From positions 1-63,169 of the forward strand of contig JAQZBU010000026.1 of the NCBI GenBank assembly GCA_029237735.1: 63,169 nucleotides of DNA, read 5' to 3'. Source of the DNA: Ramlibacter sp. GTDB lineage: Bacteria; Pseudomonadota; Gammaproteobacteria; Burkholderiales; Burkholderiaceae_C. Position numbers and translations under genes: made by a program. Positions 30,976-39,330 of this stretch are shown here, piece by piece. How positions within the stretch are numbered: position 1 is the first letter of the stretch; every line of letters starts with the position of its first letter. The notes beneath the pieces were generated by a model. The model saw only the letters and a list, made by a program, of their open reading frames with translations. It did no database searches and was not told where the DNA came from.

Positions 30976-31581
30976 GTGCTAGATGAGTTCGATGATGACG
31001 TCGAAGGCGAAGACCTGCCCCATAGCCGTGGAGACAGGACTGTCGAATCCACGGATCGACCGCGTGTGGCTCGGTTGGTTTCCCGCCTGTATGGTGGCTC
31101 CAGCGCGCCGCTGCGTGCCAGAGTGCTTGCCTGCCTCGTACGACCGCTGGGGTCGCTGGCCTTGAGCGCTGTCGCTTCAGGAGCGTTTGCGCAATTTCTA
31201 TATCGGCGAAGGGAAGCTGGTCCGGACATTCGGATCGAAGATCTGGCGGGCTATTCGAACGACCAGATCTTCGAGCTCGCGCGATTCGTCGAGCAGGTGA
31301 GTCCAGACGCGATTCAGCAAGTGGCCGGGCTTCTGACAGACCACCTGGTTGGTGCAAGCGCTTTTAGTGCGGCGGTTGCGATGCTACTTATGCGCGTCGT
31401 GAGGGGCCTTCGGCAGAAGAAGGCAGGGCCGACCGAGGAGACAACGGCTCGCTCGAAACCTTCCGATTCGGGCAGCGCAAACCGCAGCAGCCGGGACAGG
31501 CGCAGCTCGGGCCACGGATCAACGACTGCCCTGAATGAGCTGGTCGGCCGCACGCGGCAGAACGCATCACGTTATGTATAG
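30976..31581 (+). CDS. Hypothetical protein with a basic C-terminus
   Basis: Unrecognised, 201 residues from GTG 30976. GAGGAG at 30963-30968 fits this start better than the TTG at 30970. The N-terminus is acidic (EFDDDVEGEDLP), the middle has two weakly hydrophobic helices (LGSLALSAVASGAFAQFLY and LVGASAFSAAVAMLLMRVV), and the C-terminus is rich in Ser, Arg and Gly. It could be a small membrane protein. First of three small unknown genes on this strand. Confidence 0.55.
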   Translation: MLDEFDDDVEGEDLPHSRGDRTVESTDRPRVARLVSRLYGGSSAPLRARVLACLVRPLGSLALSAVASGAFAQFLYRRREAGPDIRIEDLAGYSNDQIFELARFVEQVSPDAIQQVAGLLTDHLVGASAFSAAVAMLLMRVVRGLRQKKAGPTEETTARSKPSDSGSANRSSRDRRSSGHGSTTALNELVGRTRQNASRYV

Positions 31582-31590
31582 AAGTACATA
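31573..31590. promoter_or_regulatory. Inverted repeat with adjoining TTGACA
   Basis: TATGTA-TAGAAG-TACATA is a perfect palindrome across the stop of the preceding gene, directly followed by TTGACA (31591-31596), a consensus -35. The -10 at 17-bp spacing is poor (AACATT). This would give a transcript starting almost at the ATG of the next gene, so the operator reading is tentative. Confidence 0.35.
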
Positions 31591-31626
31591 TTGACAAGCA
31601 CAGCGGCAAAGCGAACATTCGGAAAC

Positions 31627-31896
31627 ATGGACCGGGATGACATCACTGATGCATTCGCGCGCTGGAAGGTGGCTCATGACTCCTTTCAGGCGGCAGAGCA
31701 GATGTTTTTTGCCACTCTCAGCAAGCGTACGCATCAAGCCTACGCGACGAATTTGCGCGAGGGGGACCCAAGGTTCATCGAAGTTCAGGCGAAACGTGCC
31801 GACGCCGAACACCTGCTTCTGGTCGCGATGAAGCTCTTGCACGAGCGCCGTCTCGCGCCGAACTCAGCGAGTATTGCGTCATCTCCTAGACGATGA
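31627..31896 (+). CDS. Hypothetical helical protein
   Basis: Unrecognised, 89 residues from ATG 31627. It is helix-rich and charged (DAFARWKVAHDSFQAAEQMFF), without signal or membrane segment. An in-frame TTG at 31591 would extend it by 12 residues. Its stop overlaps the next start (ATGA, 31893-31896), which supports both being real genes. Confidence 0.5.
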   Translation: MDRDDITDAFARWKVAHDSFQAAEQMFFATLSKRTHQAYATNLREGDPRFIEVQAKRADAEHLLLVAMKLLHERRLAPNSASIASSPRR

Positions 31897-32117
31897 CCGA
31901 CACCTCTCCAAAGATATTTGACCGATGGCGAATTGCGGACGCCGAGGCGACCGCCGCCGAATTAGCGCTCAACGATAAAGTGATCGCGGCGCTCGAGGGC
32001 GGTGGGGCCAGCATCTTTGACGACGGTAGAAATGCCGAAGCGCGAAACCTACGGCAGATTGCCGATGCCCTCTTTGCTCTGGCAATGGCTCAACTGGAAG
32101 CCGCACGTTCCAAGTAG
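31893..32117 (+). CDS. Hypothetical helical protein
   Basis: Unrecognised, 74 residues, mostly Ala-rich amphipathic helix (ADAEATAAELALNDKVIAAL). It is translationally coupled to the preceding small gene by an ATGA overlap. The pair may form a small complex; there is no further evidence for function. Confidence 0.5.
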   Translation: MTDTSPKIFDRWRIADAEATAAELALNDKVIAALEGGGASIFDDGRNAEARNLRQIADALFALAMAQLEAARSK

Positions 32118-32236
32118 CCTCCTGACGAGCTGGTAGCTCGACCGCAGCCATCATCTGCTTTGGGGATTGCCTCGGCTTTCAAGAAGTGCAAGACTGACTG
32201 CGAAAGTTTCCTGCCACCGTGTTCTGGAGGTTTGTC

Positions 32237-32635
32237 ATGAGCTTTCGCACAGTCTGCTTCCTCGCGGTCATCGCGACCGCCCCATTCGGCCTGATGTTTT
32301 TGCTGGCACCGCAATGGCTAGGCGCTCTTTACGGCTTGGACTATGGCACCCCCGGCTCGGCCATGCTGGGACGCCTCTACGGTGCCGCCCTGTTACTGCT
32401 AGCGGGCCTGTTCTTCGCAATGAGCGACATTGCTGATTCGCGTGCACAGCAGCGCACGGCAGCGGCCGGCTGCTTCGCGTGCGCCCTTGGAGCCTTGGTC
32501 AGCGTGCACGCCACCTTGACCGGTGTGACCAATGCCCTCATGTGGTCGACGGCGGTCCTCTACGGATTCTTCGTCGTCGCCTGGGCCGTGCTGCGTCTTC
32601 GCCAGCGCAGCGCGTCGGCGCACCAGCTGGCCTAG
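32237..32635 (+). CDS. Small multi-helix membrane protein
   Basis: A 132-aa protein with four predicted membrane helices (FLAVIATAPFGLMFLLAP, AALLLLAGLFFAMS, CFACALGALVSVHATL and AVLYGFFVVAWAVL). GGAGG at 32226-32230 supports ATG 32237. It resembles small uncharacterised DoxX-size membrane proteins, but I do not assign a family. It converges on the CRP-like gene with a 2-bp gap. Confidence 0.65.
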   Translation: MSFRTVCFLAVIATAPFGLMFLLAPQWLGALYGLDYGTPGSAMLGRLYGAALLLLAGLFFAMSDIADSRAQQRTAAAGCFACALGALVSVHATLTGVTNALMWSTAVLYGFFVVAWAVLRLRQRSASAHQLA

Positions 32636-32637
32636 TC

Positions 32638-33288
32638 TCACCACCTGGCCGGTAGCGCGCGCTTGAGCACGATGCGCCGATCGCGCATCTCGATGTAACC
32701 GCCGGCCTGCAGGTCCTTCATCAGCCGGCTCACCATTTCTCTCGAGCAGGCGAGGTGGTGGGCAATCTGCTGCTGCGTGATCCGCTCCGCGACCATGCGA
32801 CTGCCATCGGCCGCCGGCGGGCCGGCGAACTCATCCAGCAGGCGGCTGAAACGATGGTACACGTCCGACAGCGCCAAGCTGCGCGTGGAGTCCGTGGCAG
32901 CTCGCGCGCGCCTGATCAGTCGCCCGATCATTTCCAGCGCAAATGCCGGTTGCTCGGCAATGTAGGCGAGCATCGTTTGGCGAGTGAGCACAACGCAGGT
33001 GCTCGGCTCCAGAGTTTCGACACTGGCGGAGCGTGGACCACCATCTAGCGACATTTCGCCGATCAGTTCGCCTGGGCCGTAAAGGCCAAGCGTGATCTCC
33101 TTGCCGCTTTCATCGGCGGCGAAAGCGCGTACCCGCCCAGTCTGCACGATGTAGAGCATGTCGCCCTGGTCGCCTTCCTGGATAAGCACGGCACCGCGAC
33201 GGAAGCGGCGCAGAACCCCGCGCGCTGCGAGGGCCTGGACATGCGACTTCTCGACTGCATCGGGCAAGGTATCGGCGGAAGAGGCCAC
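32638..33288 (-). CDS. CRP/FNR family transcriptional regulator
   Basis: A 216-aa regulator: cyclic nucleotide-binding barrel (LIQEGDQGDMLYIVQTGRVRAF, then GELIGEMSLDGGPRSASVETL) and a C-terminal winged helix with recognition helix CSREMVSRLMKDL. The phosphate-binding cassette GEMSL..GGPRSASV resembles CRP. FNR iron-sulphur cysteines are absent. A palindrome TGTGA-N5-TCACA lies 27 bp before its start, consistent with autoregulation. Confidence 0.9.
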   Translation of the reverse strand: MASSADTLPDAVEKSHVQALAARGVLRRFRRGAVLIQEGDQGDMLYIVQTGRVRAFAADESGKEITLGLYGPGELIGEMSLDGGPRSASVETLEPSTCVVLTRQTMLAYIAEQPAFALEMIGRLIRRARAATDSTRSLALSDVYHRFSRLLDEFAGPPAADGSRMVAERITQQQIAHHLACSREMVSRLMKDLQAGGYIEMRDRRIVLKRALPARW

Positions 33289-33314
33289 GCCCGATTAGAC
33301 ATCGGACTCACATT

Positions 33315-33329
33315 TGTGAATAGATCACA
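33315..33329. promoter_or_regulatory. CRP-like palindrome in divergent promoter region
   Basis: TGTGA-ATAGA-TCACA has perfect CRP half-sites but a five-base spacer in place of six. It lies between the CRP-family gene and the divergent DUF4148 gene and could control both. Confidence 0.5.
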
Positions 33330-33488
33330 GCCACGCTGGTACTGCGCGGGAGTGCCCTTGCGAGTCCGTTGCCTAGACTGAGTTGCATCAAGTTTCTGTC
33401 CCGTGGTGATTCGCACCAGGGCTGGACAGACGGGCGATGAGCGGCCCGCCACGTTCCAGATCTCACACTTCGCTCAATGGAGATCAAC

Positions 33489-33872
33489 ATGAACCGCAAT
33501 CTCGCAACCGCCCTGACCTTCGTGTCCACCGGCGCTGCCGCATTGGCGTTGGCAGCCATTGCATCTGGCAATGCATATGCCGATGACATCACGATCGACT
33601 CCACGCCGTTCGTCAGCTCCCGCACGCGCGCCGAGGTGCAGGCTGAAGTGATGGGACAGGGCGAGGCACTGAGGATGGCCAGCAGCGAATGGGGGACGCA
33701 GCTAAATACGACGCTGCCGCAGAGCACCGTCACCCGGGCGCAAGTCAGGCAGGAATACATCGCGACGCGCAACGAAGTGAACGCGCTCAACTCCGAAGAC
33801 AGTGGGTCATCCTATCTGGCATCGTTGCCGCGGCGCGGCGGCGGTCTGATCATGGCCGGGTCCGAGCGTTGA
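33489..33872 (+). CDS. DUF4148-like small exported protein
   Basis: A 127-aa protein with a signal peptide (LTFVSTGAAALALAAIASGNAYA) and the DUF4148-like core SRTRAEVQAEVMG...TRAQVRQEYIATRNEV, common in Burkholderiales as small periplasmic proteins of unknown role. The start at ATG 33489 has TGGAGA 9-14 bases before it. It is divergent from the CRP-like gene and may be in its regulon. Confidence 0.75.
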   Translation: MNRNLATALTFVSTGAAALALAAIASGNAYADDITIDSTPFVSSRTRAEVQAEVMGQGEALRMASSEWGTQLNTTLPQSTVTRAQVRQEYIATRNEVNALNSEDSGSSYLASLPRRGGGLIMAGSER

Positions 33873-33941
33873 CGCATTGGAGCACGCCGTGCAAGCCGCG
33901 CCGTTGGGGGGCCAATCAGGCGCGGCGAGCGCCCTGGAACA

Positions 33942-36083
33942 TCAAAGAGGCGCGCGCAAGCGCAACTCGGGCACGGGCACTGGCTTGAAGCGCTGGGGCT
34001 CGGCATCCCGCAGCACAGTCTCCAGATGTTCCAGTTTCCTCAAGAGATTGTCCAGAGACTTTTTCTGCTCCTCGCTGATCTGGTTGCTGTCTCCCCAATC
34101 CTTGATGGGCCCCGGTGCATGGACAGCCTGCTTGATCGCCTCTGTCATTGGCACCGTGTGCGCCGCCCAATCGGCGGCAGCCGACAAGCAGTCAAGACGC
34201 TCACGCAAGCTGTTGATCAGCAGCTCCAGACGCACCCAGCGTTGTTCGCTCCACGCCTGCGATGCCCGGCCCTTGTCGCCCGCAAAGCGCGACACGAACA
34301 ACTCGCCGGCCCGCGTTCCATAGCAGTGCGCCATACGCAAGATCTGCTCTCGTGACATTCCGATGTTCAGGCCGCCCTCACCGGGTCGCAAGAGCAGCCG
34401 GGCAACCCGGTTGCGCACGTGCGGCAGGCGAAAGCTCGTCCGATCGCGCCAATCGAGCGCGCTGGTGGCGACCGCACCCAGAAAGCCCGCCAGGTAGCCG
34501 GCCGCCTTGCAATGAGTTTGCAACTCGTCCTTCTCGGGGGGGAAGGCAGCTGCGGGGTCGAAACGGTTCCAGTTGTCGGCCCATCCTTCCCAGTGGTACT
34601 CGGGAAGCCAGACGTCCTGCACGCGGCCATCCTTTCCCCTGCGGTCGTACGGCGTGCGGCGATCCAGCCACAGCCCGAAGGTGGGCCAGCGGGGCAGGGC
34701 CGCGTCGAAGAGGTGAACGGGGAAGTTGGATGAGACGCCGCCGTCGGTGAATTGACAGCGCCTGAGAGTTCGTTCCCCCATGGGTGCTTCGTAGTCGATG
34801 GCCCACAGCGGAACGGCGGAAAACAGCAGGGGAAAGCTCAGGCTCAGGCGCGCCGCGACGACCACCGGTAAGTCCGCGCCGGGCAGTTGCCAGAGATCCG
34901 CTGTCTCCGTGCTCGCCGGCGGTTCCCGATCCCCGCCTTTGGGGTTGCTGGACCGCAGTCGAGCTGCATACGGTTCGGCGGCGTCCTTCAGCGCGGCCAG
35001 CACGGACGGGGGGAAGTAGTCCGTCAGCTCTTCGAGCTTGAAGAAAAGCCGGCTGGTCTGGTCGGCCAGCGGCAGGCGGTAGGGCCGGCCGTGCGTGACG
35101 TTGGTCGTGATCACCTGCAGGTTGATGCTCCGCTGCGAAACCGGGTCGTCTTCGCCGCAGCGCCGTGGCGCCGCGCCCGGATAGGCCGGCGCGTTCCACA
35201 GGTCGCGGAAGGTCAGGGGAGGATCGGTCTTCTTCAAACCCGCGCTTCTCTGGATGCCTTCGTGAAGCCATTCCGACAGTCCCGGGCGATGCTTGCCATC
35301 AGGTCCAGCCGGCTCCAGCGTTCCGCCCTTGCACAGGCCCAATTGGTTTTGGATCACGCCGTGCTTGAGGTCGGACCAGAGCGCCCACGCCAGCGCCAGC
35401 AGCGCGCCGATGGGGGCCAGCAGCAGAGCCAGCGTGAGAAAGACCCAGATGCGGGCGGTGGTCGCCAGGCCGTCGTAGCCCAGGCAAAGGAGGAGCGCGA
35501 GCGCCCCGCCCACCAGCGCACCGAGCCAGCAGGGCGCCGCATAGACGCGCGGCAGTTCGACCAGCAAGCGACTCGCAAAGCCCGGCTCGCCCGCGTCGGC
35601 CTTCTTGCCCCTGTTTGCGCAGAGCCGCCTCCAGAACTTCGTGAACGGCGATGGCTCGGCCTGGCGCTGTCCGCAGCCGAGTCGCCGCCAAAGCTCGATC
35701 AGGCGCTTACCCCGGGAATTGGTCTGGAACAGCGACAACATGCGGGTGCGGCCATCGCCCACGTCCTTGCCGAGCGCGGCCGGGAGGCGTCGCAGCGTCT
35801 CGAACGGGGCTTCGTAGCCGGTCCTGCGTCCGTATTCCGCGGCTGCGGCCAGCGCGGCGGCCATTGCGCCGACGGAAGTGCCGCCGATGTTGCGAAAGCG
35901 ATAGGCGCGCGCTAGTTCAACGATGGCCCAGGGATAGACCACTCCGCTGGCCACACCGCCAGTAAGCACCAAGTCGCAGAACCGATCGAAGGGCGGCTCC
36001 TCGGTGACCGGCAGCGGCGCGGGAACCACGTCATCGCCGGGGGGCAGAATTTCCTCGCTCCTGTTCTCCTGTCCCGGCCTCAC
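33942..36083 (-). CDS. Patatin-like phospholipase with membrane segments
   Basis: A 713-aa protein and last gene of a four-gene operon. The patatin catalytic features are the oxyanion loop LVLTGGVASGVVYPW near residue 40, the nucleophile elbow GGTSVGAM (Ser about 70), and the dyad Asp in FTDGGVSSNFPVHLF. Between them are two hydrophobic helices (WLGALVGGALALLLCLGY and IWVFLTLALLLAPIGALLALAW), which would hold it to a membrane. It should hydrolyse phospholipids and release fatty acids. The GTG at 36083 overlaps the peroxidase stop (GTGA). Its partners suggest the product is oxidised further. Confidence 0.88.
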   Translation of the reverse strand: MRPGQENRSEEILPPGDDVVPAPLPVTEEPPFDRFCDLVLTGGVASGVVYPWAIVELARAYRFRNIGGTSVGAMAAALAAAAEYGRRTGYEAPFETLRRLPAALGKDVGDGRTRMLSLFQTNSRGKRLIELWRRLGCGQRQAEPSPFTKFWRRLCANRGKKADAGEPGFASRLLVELPRVYAAPCWLGALVGGALALLLCLGYDGLATTARIWVFLTLALLLAPIGALLALAWALWSDLKHGVIQNQLGLCKGGTLEPAGPDGKHRPGLSEWLHEGIQRSAGLKKTDPPLTFRDLWNAPAYPGAAPRRCGEDDPVSQRSINLQVITTNVTHGRPYRLPLADQTSRLFFKLEELTDYFPPSVLAALKDAAEPYAARLRSSNPKGGDREPPASTETADLWQLPGADLPVVVAARLSLSFPLLFSAVPLWAIDYEAPMGERTLRRCQFTDGGVSSNFPVHLFDAALPRWPTFGLWLDRRTPYDRRGKDGRVQDVWLPEYHWEGWADNWNRFDPAAAFPPEKDELQTHCKAAGYLAGFLGAVATSALDWRDRTSFRLPHVRNRVARLLLRPGEGGLNIGMSREQILRMAHCYGTRAGELFVSRFAGDKGRASQAWSEQRWVRLELLINSLRERLDCLSAAADWAAHTVPMTEAIKQAVHAPGPIKDWGDSNQISEEQKKSLDNLLRKLEHLETVLRDAEPQRFKPVPVPELRLRAPL

Positions 36084-37495
36084 TGGTCCTCCTGGTCAGC
36101 GGCGCCCCAGACACTGCTGTGGGCGATGCCTTGCAGCGTCTGCACGCTGGGATAGAACAGGTAGGCGCTCCCCACCGTGCGCGTGAAGGGGGGCAGGCCA
36201 TACAGCCGCAGGGGCCGCTCGGCTGGTGGGGGCTGCGGGATCTCGAAGGGTCCGTCGCCGAATTCGTGCGCGCCGATCAGGGGGTCGCGGGCGCCGCCGC
36301 CATCCTTGCTGCCCATCGGAACGCGGTCTCCCCACTGCGACAGCAGGTGCTCGAACTGGTCCTCGATGCTGGCGCAGAAGAAGTGACCGATCAGGCCGCG
36401 CTGGATCTCTGGTGTCTCGACGCCCTGCGGCCATGCCGGGCCATAAGGCATGCCGCGCCGCAGCAAGGGCCGGCGGCGGCCCGTATGAGCAAGCGCATCG
36501 CCGCGCGGATTCATGCGCCGGGCGTGGCTGCCGAAGGGGCATGCGTGGCCCTCGGCGTCTGCGGAATAATCAAAATCGGCCTCGGGGTCGGCGCCTTCGG
36601 GCGCGGCAGGCGAGCGCCCATCGGGAAACCGGCCGCAGAGCTTGGCCTTGAGCAAATTGGCATCGAGGTGGGTGTCTTCGGCGCGCTGACGAACGAAATC
36701 CTCGAACGCCTTGACCTCTTGATGGACCTGTTGCAGCACGCCGAAGCTGCCGTTGCGAAAGAACTCGCGCAGCTCCAGGGGCCACACGCGCGGCCCCGGC
36801 CCGGCGATCCAGGGATTCGCCCCCGAATTCTGCGGGTGCCCAAGCAGGAACTCGCCGGCCCGATGCCGCGATGTTGCCTTGAGCGGTTTCAGCTTCTTCT
36901 CCTCGTCCCATTCCTCGATGCCGATGCGGGCGACGCCGTCGCGAAAGCCGAAGTGAACCCACTGCGCCTTCGTGTTTTCCGGTGCGTCGGCCGGCGGTTT
37001 CAAGCTGCGCGCCGGATGCAGCTCGCACACGCTCACGTCCGCTTCCTTGGCGAGTCGAACGACTGCTTGCACCGCATCGTCCACCGTCTCTTGCTCCATG
37101 GCGTGCAGGCTGAGCACCGCGTCCAGCTTGATCCACACGGGGGCGTCGGGCCATTCGGACGGCGCGTTGCGGCCCGACAGGCCGAGGTGACGCCCGGCGC
37201 GCAAGACGGCACCCTGCCAGAAGGCTGGCGCCTTGAGGGCGAAGGAGGCCAGCACATGGGGCGGCACACTGGCCCGCTCGAGTCCGCGACGGCTGAACCC
37301 GAGGCTGACCTGAAGTTTCGGCCGTTGCCCCTTGCCGGCAACGCTTGGCCAGGGTTTCGGCTCCTGACGCATCAATTGGTGGAGGAAATTCAGCGGCGTC
37401 GAGCTTGCTGCGAAGTCGAGCACGAGGTGCCGCGCCTCCTTCCACGGAGTGCCGTGCAGCACGATGCGTTGAACGCCTTCGAACGGCTGGCTCAT
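36080..37495 (-). CDS. DyP-type peroxidase
   Basis: A 471-aa haem peroxidase of the dye-decolourising family. The GxxDG motif is GFRDG, the proximal haem His is in PFGSHARRMNPRG, and the distal Arg region is RPLLRRGMPYGPAW. The C-terminal half keeps GLIGHFFCASIEDQFEHLLSQW. It has no signal peptide, so it is cytoplasmic or membrane-associated through partners. The start ATG 37495 overlaps the P450 stop and the end overlaps the patatin start, so all three should be made together. The substrate may be a fatty acid hydroperoxide (inference). Confidence 0.9.
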   Translation of the reverse strand: MSQPFEGVQRIVLHGTPWKEARHLVLDFAASSTPLNFLHQLMRQEPKPWPSVAGKGQRPKLQVSLGFSRRGLERASVPPHVLASFALKAPAFWQGAVLRAGRHLGLSGRNAPSEWPDAPVWIKLDAVLSLHAMEQETVDDAVQAVVRLAKEADVSVCELHPARSLKPPADAPENTKAQWVHFGFRDGVARIGIEEWDEEKKLKPLKATSRHRAGEFLLGHPQNSGANPWIAGPGPRVWPLELREFFRNGSFGVLQQVHQEVKAFEDFVRQRAEDTHLDANLLKAKLCGRFPDGRSPAAPEGADPEADFDYSADAEGHACPFGSHARRMNPRGDALAHTGRRRPLLRRGMPYGPAWPQGVETPEIQRGLIGHFFCASIEDQFEHLLSQWGDRVPMGSKDGGGARDPLIGAHEFGDGPFEIPQPPPAERPLRLYGLPPFTRTVGSAYLFYPSVQTLQGIAHSSVWGAADQEDQ

Positions 37496-39303
37496 GACCG
37501 ATCCCGCTCTTGTTCCCGTACCCACGCCCGCTCGGCACGCTGGATGCGTGCCACCTCGCTGTTTGGATAGGCGCTGAAGAAATACCCCATCGTCGGCGGA
37601 CGGTCGTAGCGCTGGATGTGCGCCACGAACTCATTGGGAAACTTGCCGACCGGCATGGGCGGCGGGTTCTCGATGCATTCGAAGAGCGCGTCGAACAGGT
37701 CGCCGACGCGCAAGGCGAAGTCCTGGATGTAGGCGAAGAAGGGCCCGTCGTACACGGTGTGCAGCACCAGCACCGTGTCGCCCTCGACCAGCTCGAACCA
37801 GGCGAAGTGCACATGCCGCGCGCTGCGTAACGCTTCCTCGATGCGGGGCGCGCCGGCGCGAATCACTTCGCGCACGACGGCGGCGTATTTCTGCACGGGT
37901 GAGCGCAACCGCATCGCCACGTTCAGGCTCGATTGCGCGATGCGGCGCTCGCGCTGGTAGGTCAGCGGATAGCTCTCGCAGGCGAAACCCCAGCGCTTCT
38001 TCAGCCCGATGACGGTGGCATCTTCCGCATCCCGCCGCTCCTCCAGCCCGGGCAGGCTCATCACCCTGCGCACGATCTCGACGATCAGCGGCCAGGCCAG
38101 CGCCTGCCCGGCACAGTGATGAGGGGCGCCGCCGGGCAGGCCCCAGATCAACGGGTCTTGCTCCTCATCTGAAACGCGGGTGGCACCGCCCAGCGCCAAG
38201 AGGATCTCCGCGGGCTGGTCCTTGGCCGGCTCCAGGTCGAAGCGGGGCAGGAAGGGGATGGGCGGGTTGGCCGCCATCGCGGCCTGGACCAGGCGCTGCC
38301 ACCTTGCGTATTTGCGAGGTTCCGTATCGGTTCGGTCGCGCAGCAGTTCGCGCGCATCATCCCGGTACTTGCTATTGGCGAACAAGGCGCTCACGGCGAT
38401 GCACGCCGCCGCCTGGACATTGCCCACGGTGCCGACCACGGCGCCGACGGCGATGATGGCTCGCTGCTCTCCGTTCAGGTCAGCGTTGTAGTTGCCGAGT
38501 TGCTCCAGCACCGGCCGCACATTCCCCGGCCGCGCGGGGTCGTCGCAGCCCTTGAGCTCGTCTTCGTCCTGTGCCTCATAAGCGTCGATCAGCTTGCTCG
38601 TGCGCGCCAGCAGCAACCCCAGGGCCTGCTTGGCGACGGGGATGGCAAGGGGATCGGTCACGAAATGCCGTCCCAGCACCTGGTAGACGAGACCACGATA
38701 AGCCGCGCGCAATGTCTCCTCCATCATGGGATAGTCCCGGAACGAATAACCCATCAGCAGTTGGCAGAAGCGCAATGCGGCTTGCTCGGCGAAGTGCGCC
38801 AGGTCGACGTCGGACGCCTTCAGCGCCATGACCGCCGCTGCGTCGCACGCCGCTTCGGCCAGCGGCCCGATCACTTCGGGATCTCGCGGGAAGCATTCCT
38901 TGTAGGCCGCGCGCTGCACGTCGTGGGCCGTGCCCGCCGCGGGATCGAGCGCCAACATGAAGCTGCCGCCGCCCAGTTCGGCGTAGATGCGGCTCGAATA
39001 CCGACCTTCTTTGTTGAGAAGCGCTTCCTCGATGGCCTGGCGATCGGTGACCAGCGCCACCAGCCTCTGGCCGGTGACCGGCTGCGCCTTGATTCCTCCG
39101 AGGTCAACGCATTCGCAGTCGCGCTGCCCTGAGTCGCGGCTCGGGAAGACGAGAAGGCCTCCCCGCTCTTCGCGAATCAGGCGAAACAGCTCCGAGCGGT
39201 GCGCGTCGTCCTCTAGCCACGCGAGCAGCAGGCGGTTGCGCGCGTCGGGATTGCGATCGTCGAGCTTCTTGAGGCTAGGGGCCGGAGGTGTCTTCTTGGT
39301 CAT
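37492..39303 (-). CDS. Atypical cytochrome P450 fused to an extra C-terminal domain
   Basis: A 603-aa protein. The haem-thiolate loop is WGLPGGAPHHCAGQALA with Cys397. Other landmarks are altered: the I-helix reads GAVVGTVGNV (near 287-296) without the acid-alcohol pair for O2 activation, and the K-helix ExxR is replaced by QAAM (340-343) before NPPIPFLPRF. This recalls P450s that use hydroperoxides in place of O2. Residues from about 455 on form a separate domain (ARHVHFAWFELVEGDTVLVL, then YIQDFALRVGDLFDALFE) that I know only as an uncharacterised module near peroxidases. Start at MTKKT (39303). Confidence 0.8.
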   Translation of the reverse strand: MTKKTPPAPSLKKLDDRNPDARNRLLLAWLEDDAHRSELFRLIREERGGLLVFPSRDSGQRDCECVDLGGIKAQPVTGQRLVALVTDRQAIEEALLNKEGRYSSRIYAELGGGSFMLALDPAAGTAHDVQRAAYKECFPRDPEVIGPLAEAACDAAAVMALKASDVDLAHFAEQAALRFCQLLMGYSFRDYPMMEETLRAAYRGLVYQVLGRHFVTDPLAIPVAKQALGLLLARTSKLIDAYEAQDEDELKGCDDPARPGNVRPVLEQLGNYNADLNGEQRAIIAVGAVVGTVGNVQAAACIAVSALFANSKYRDDARELLRDRTDTEPRKYARWQRLVQAAMAANPPIPFLPRFDLEPAKDQPAEILLALGGATRVSDEEQDPLIWGLPGGAPHHCAGQALAWPLIVEIVRRVMSLPGLEERRDAEDATVIGLKKRWGFACESYPLTYQRERRIAQSSLNVAMRLRSPVQKYAAVVREVIRAGAPRIEEALRSARHVHFAWFELVEGDTVLVLHTVYDGPFFAYIQDFALRVGDLFDALFECIENPPPMPVGKFPNEFVAHIQRYDRPPTMGYFFSAYPNSEVARIQRAERAWVREQERDRS

Positions 39304-39330
39304 GCGCAAGCCTTGGTCTAACAAAGGGCG

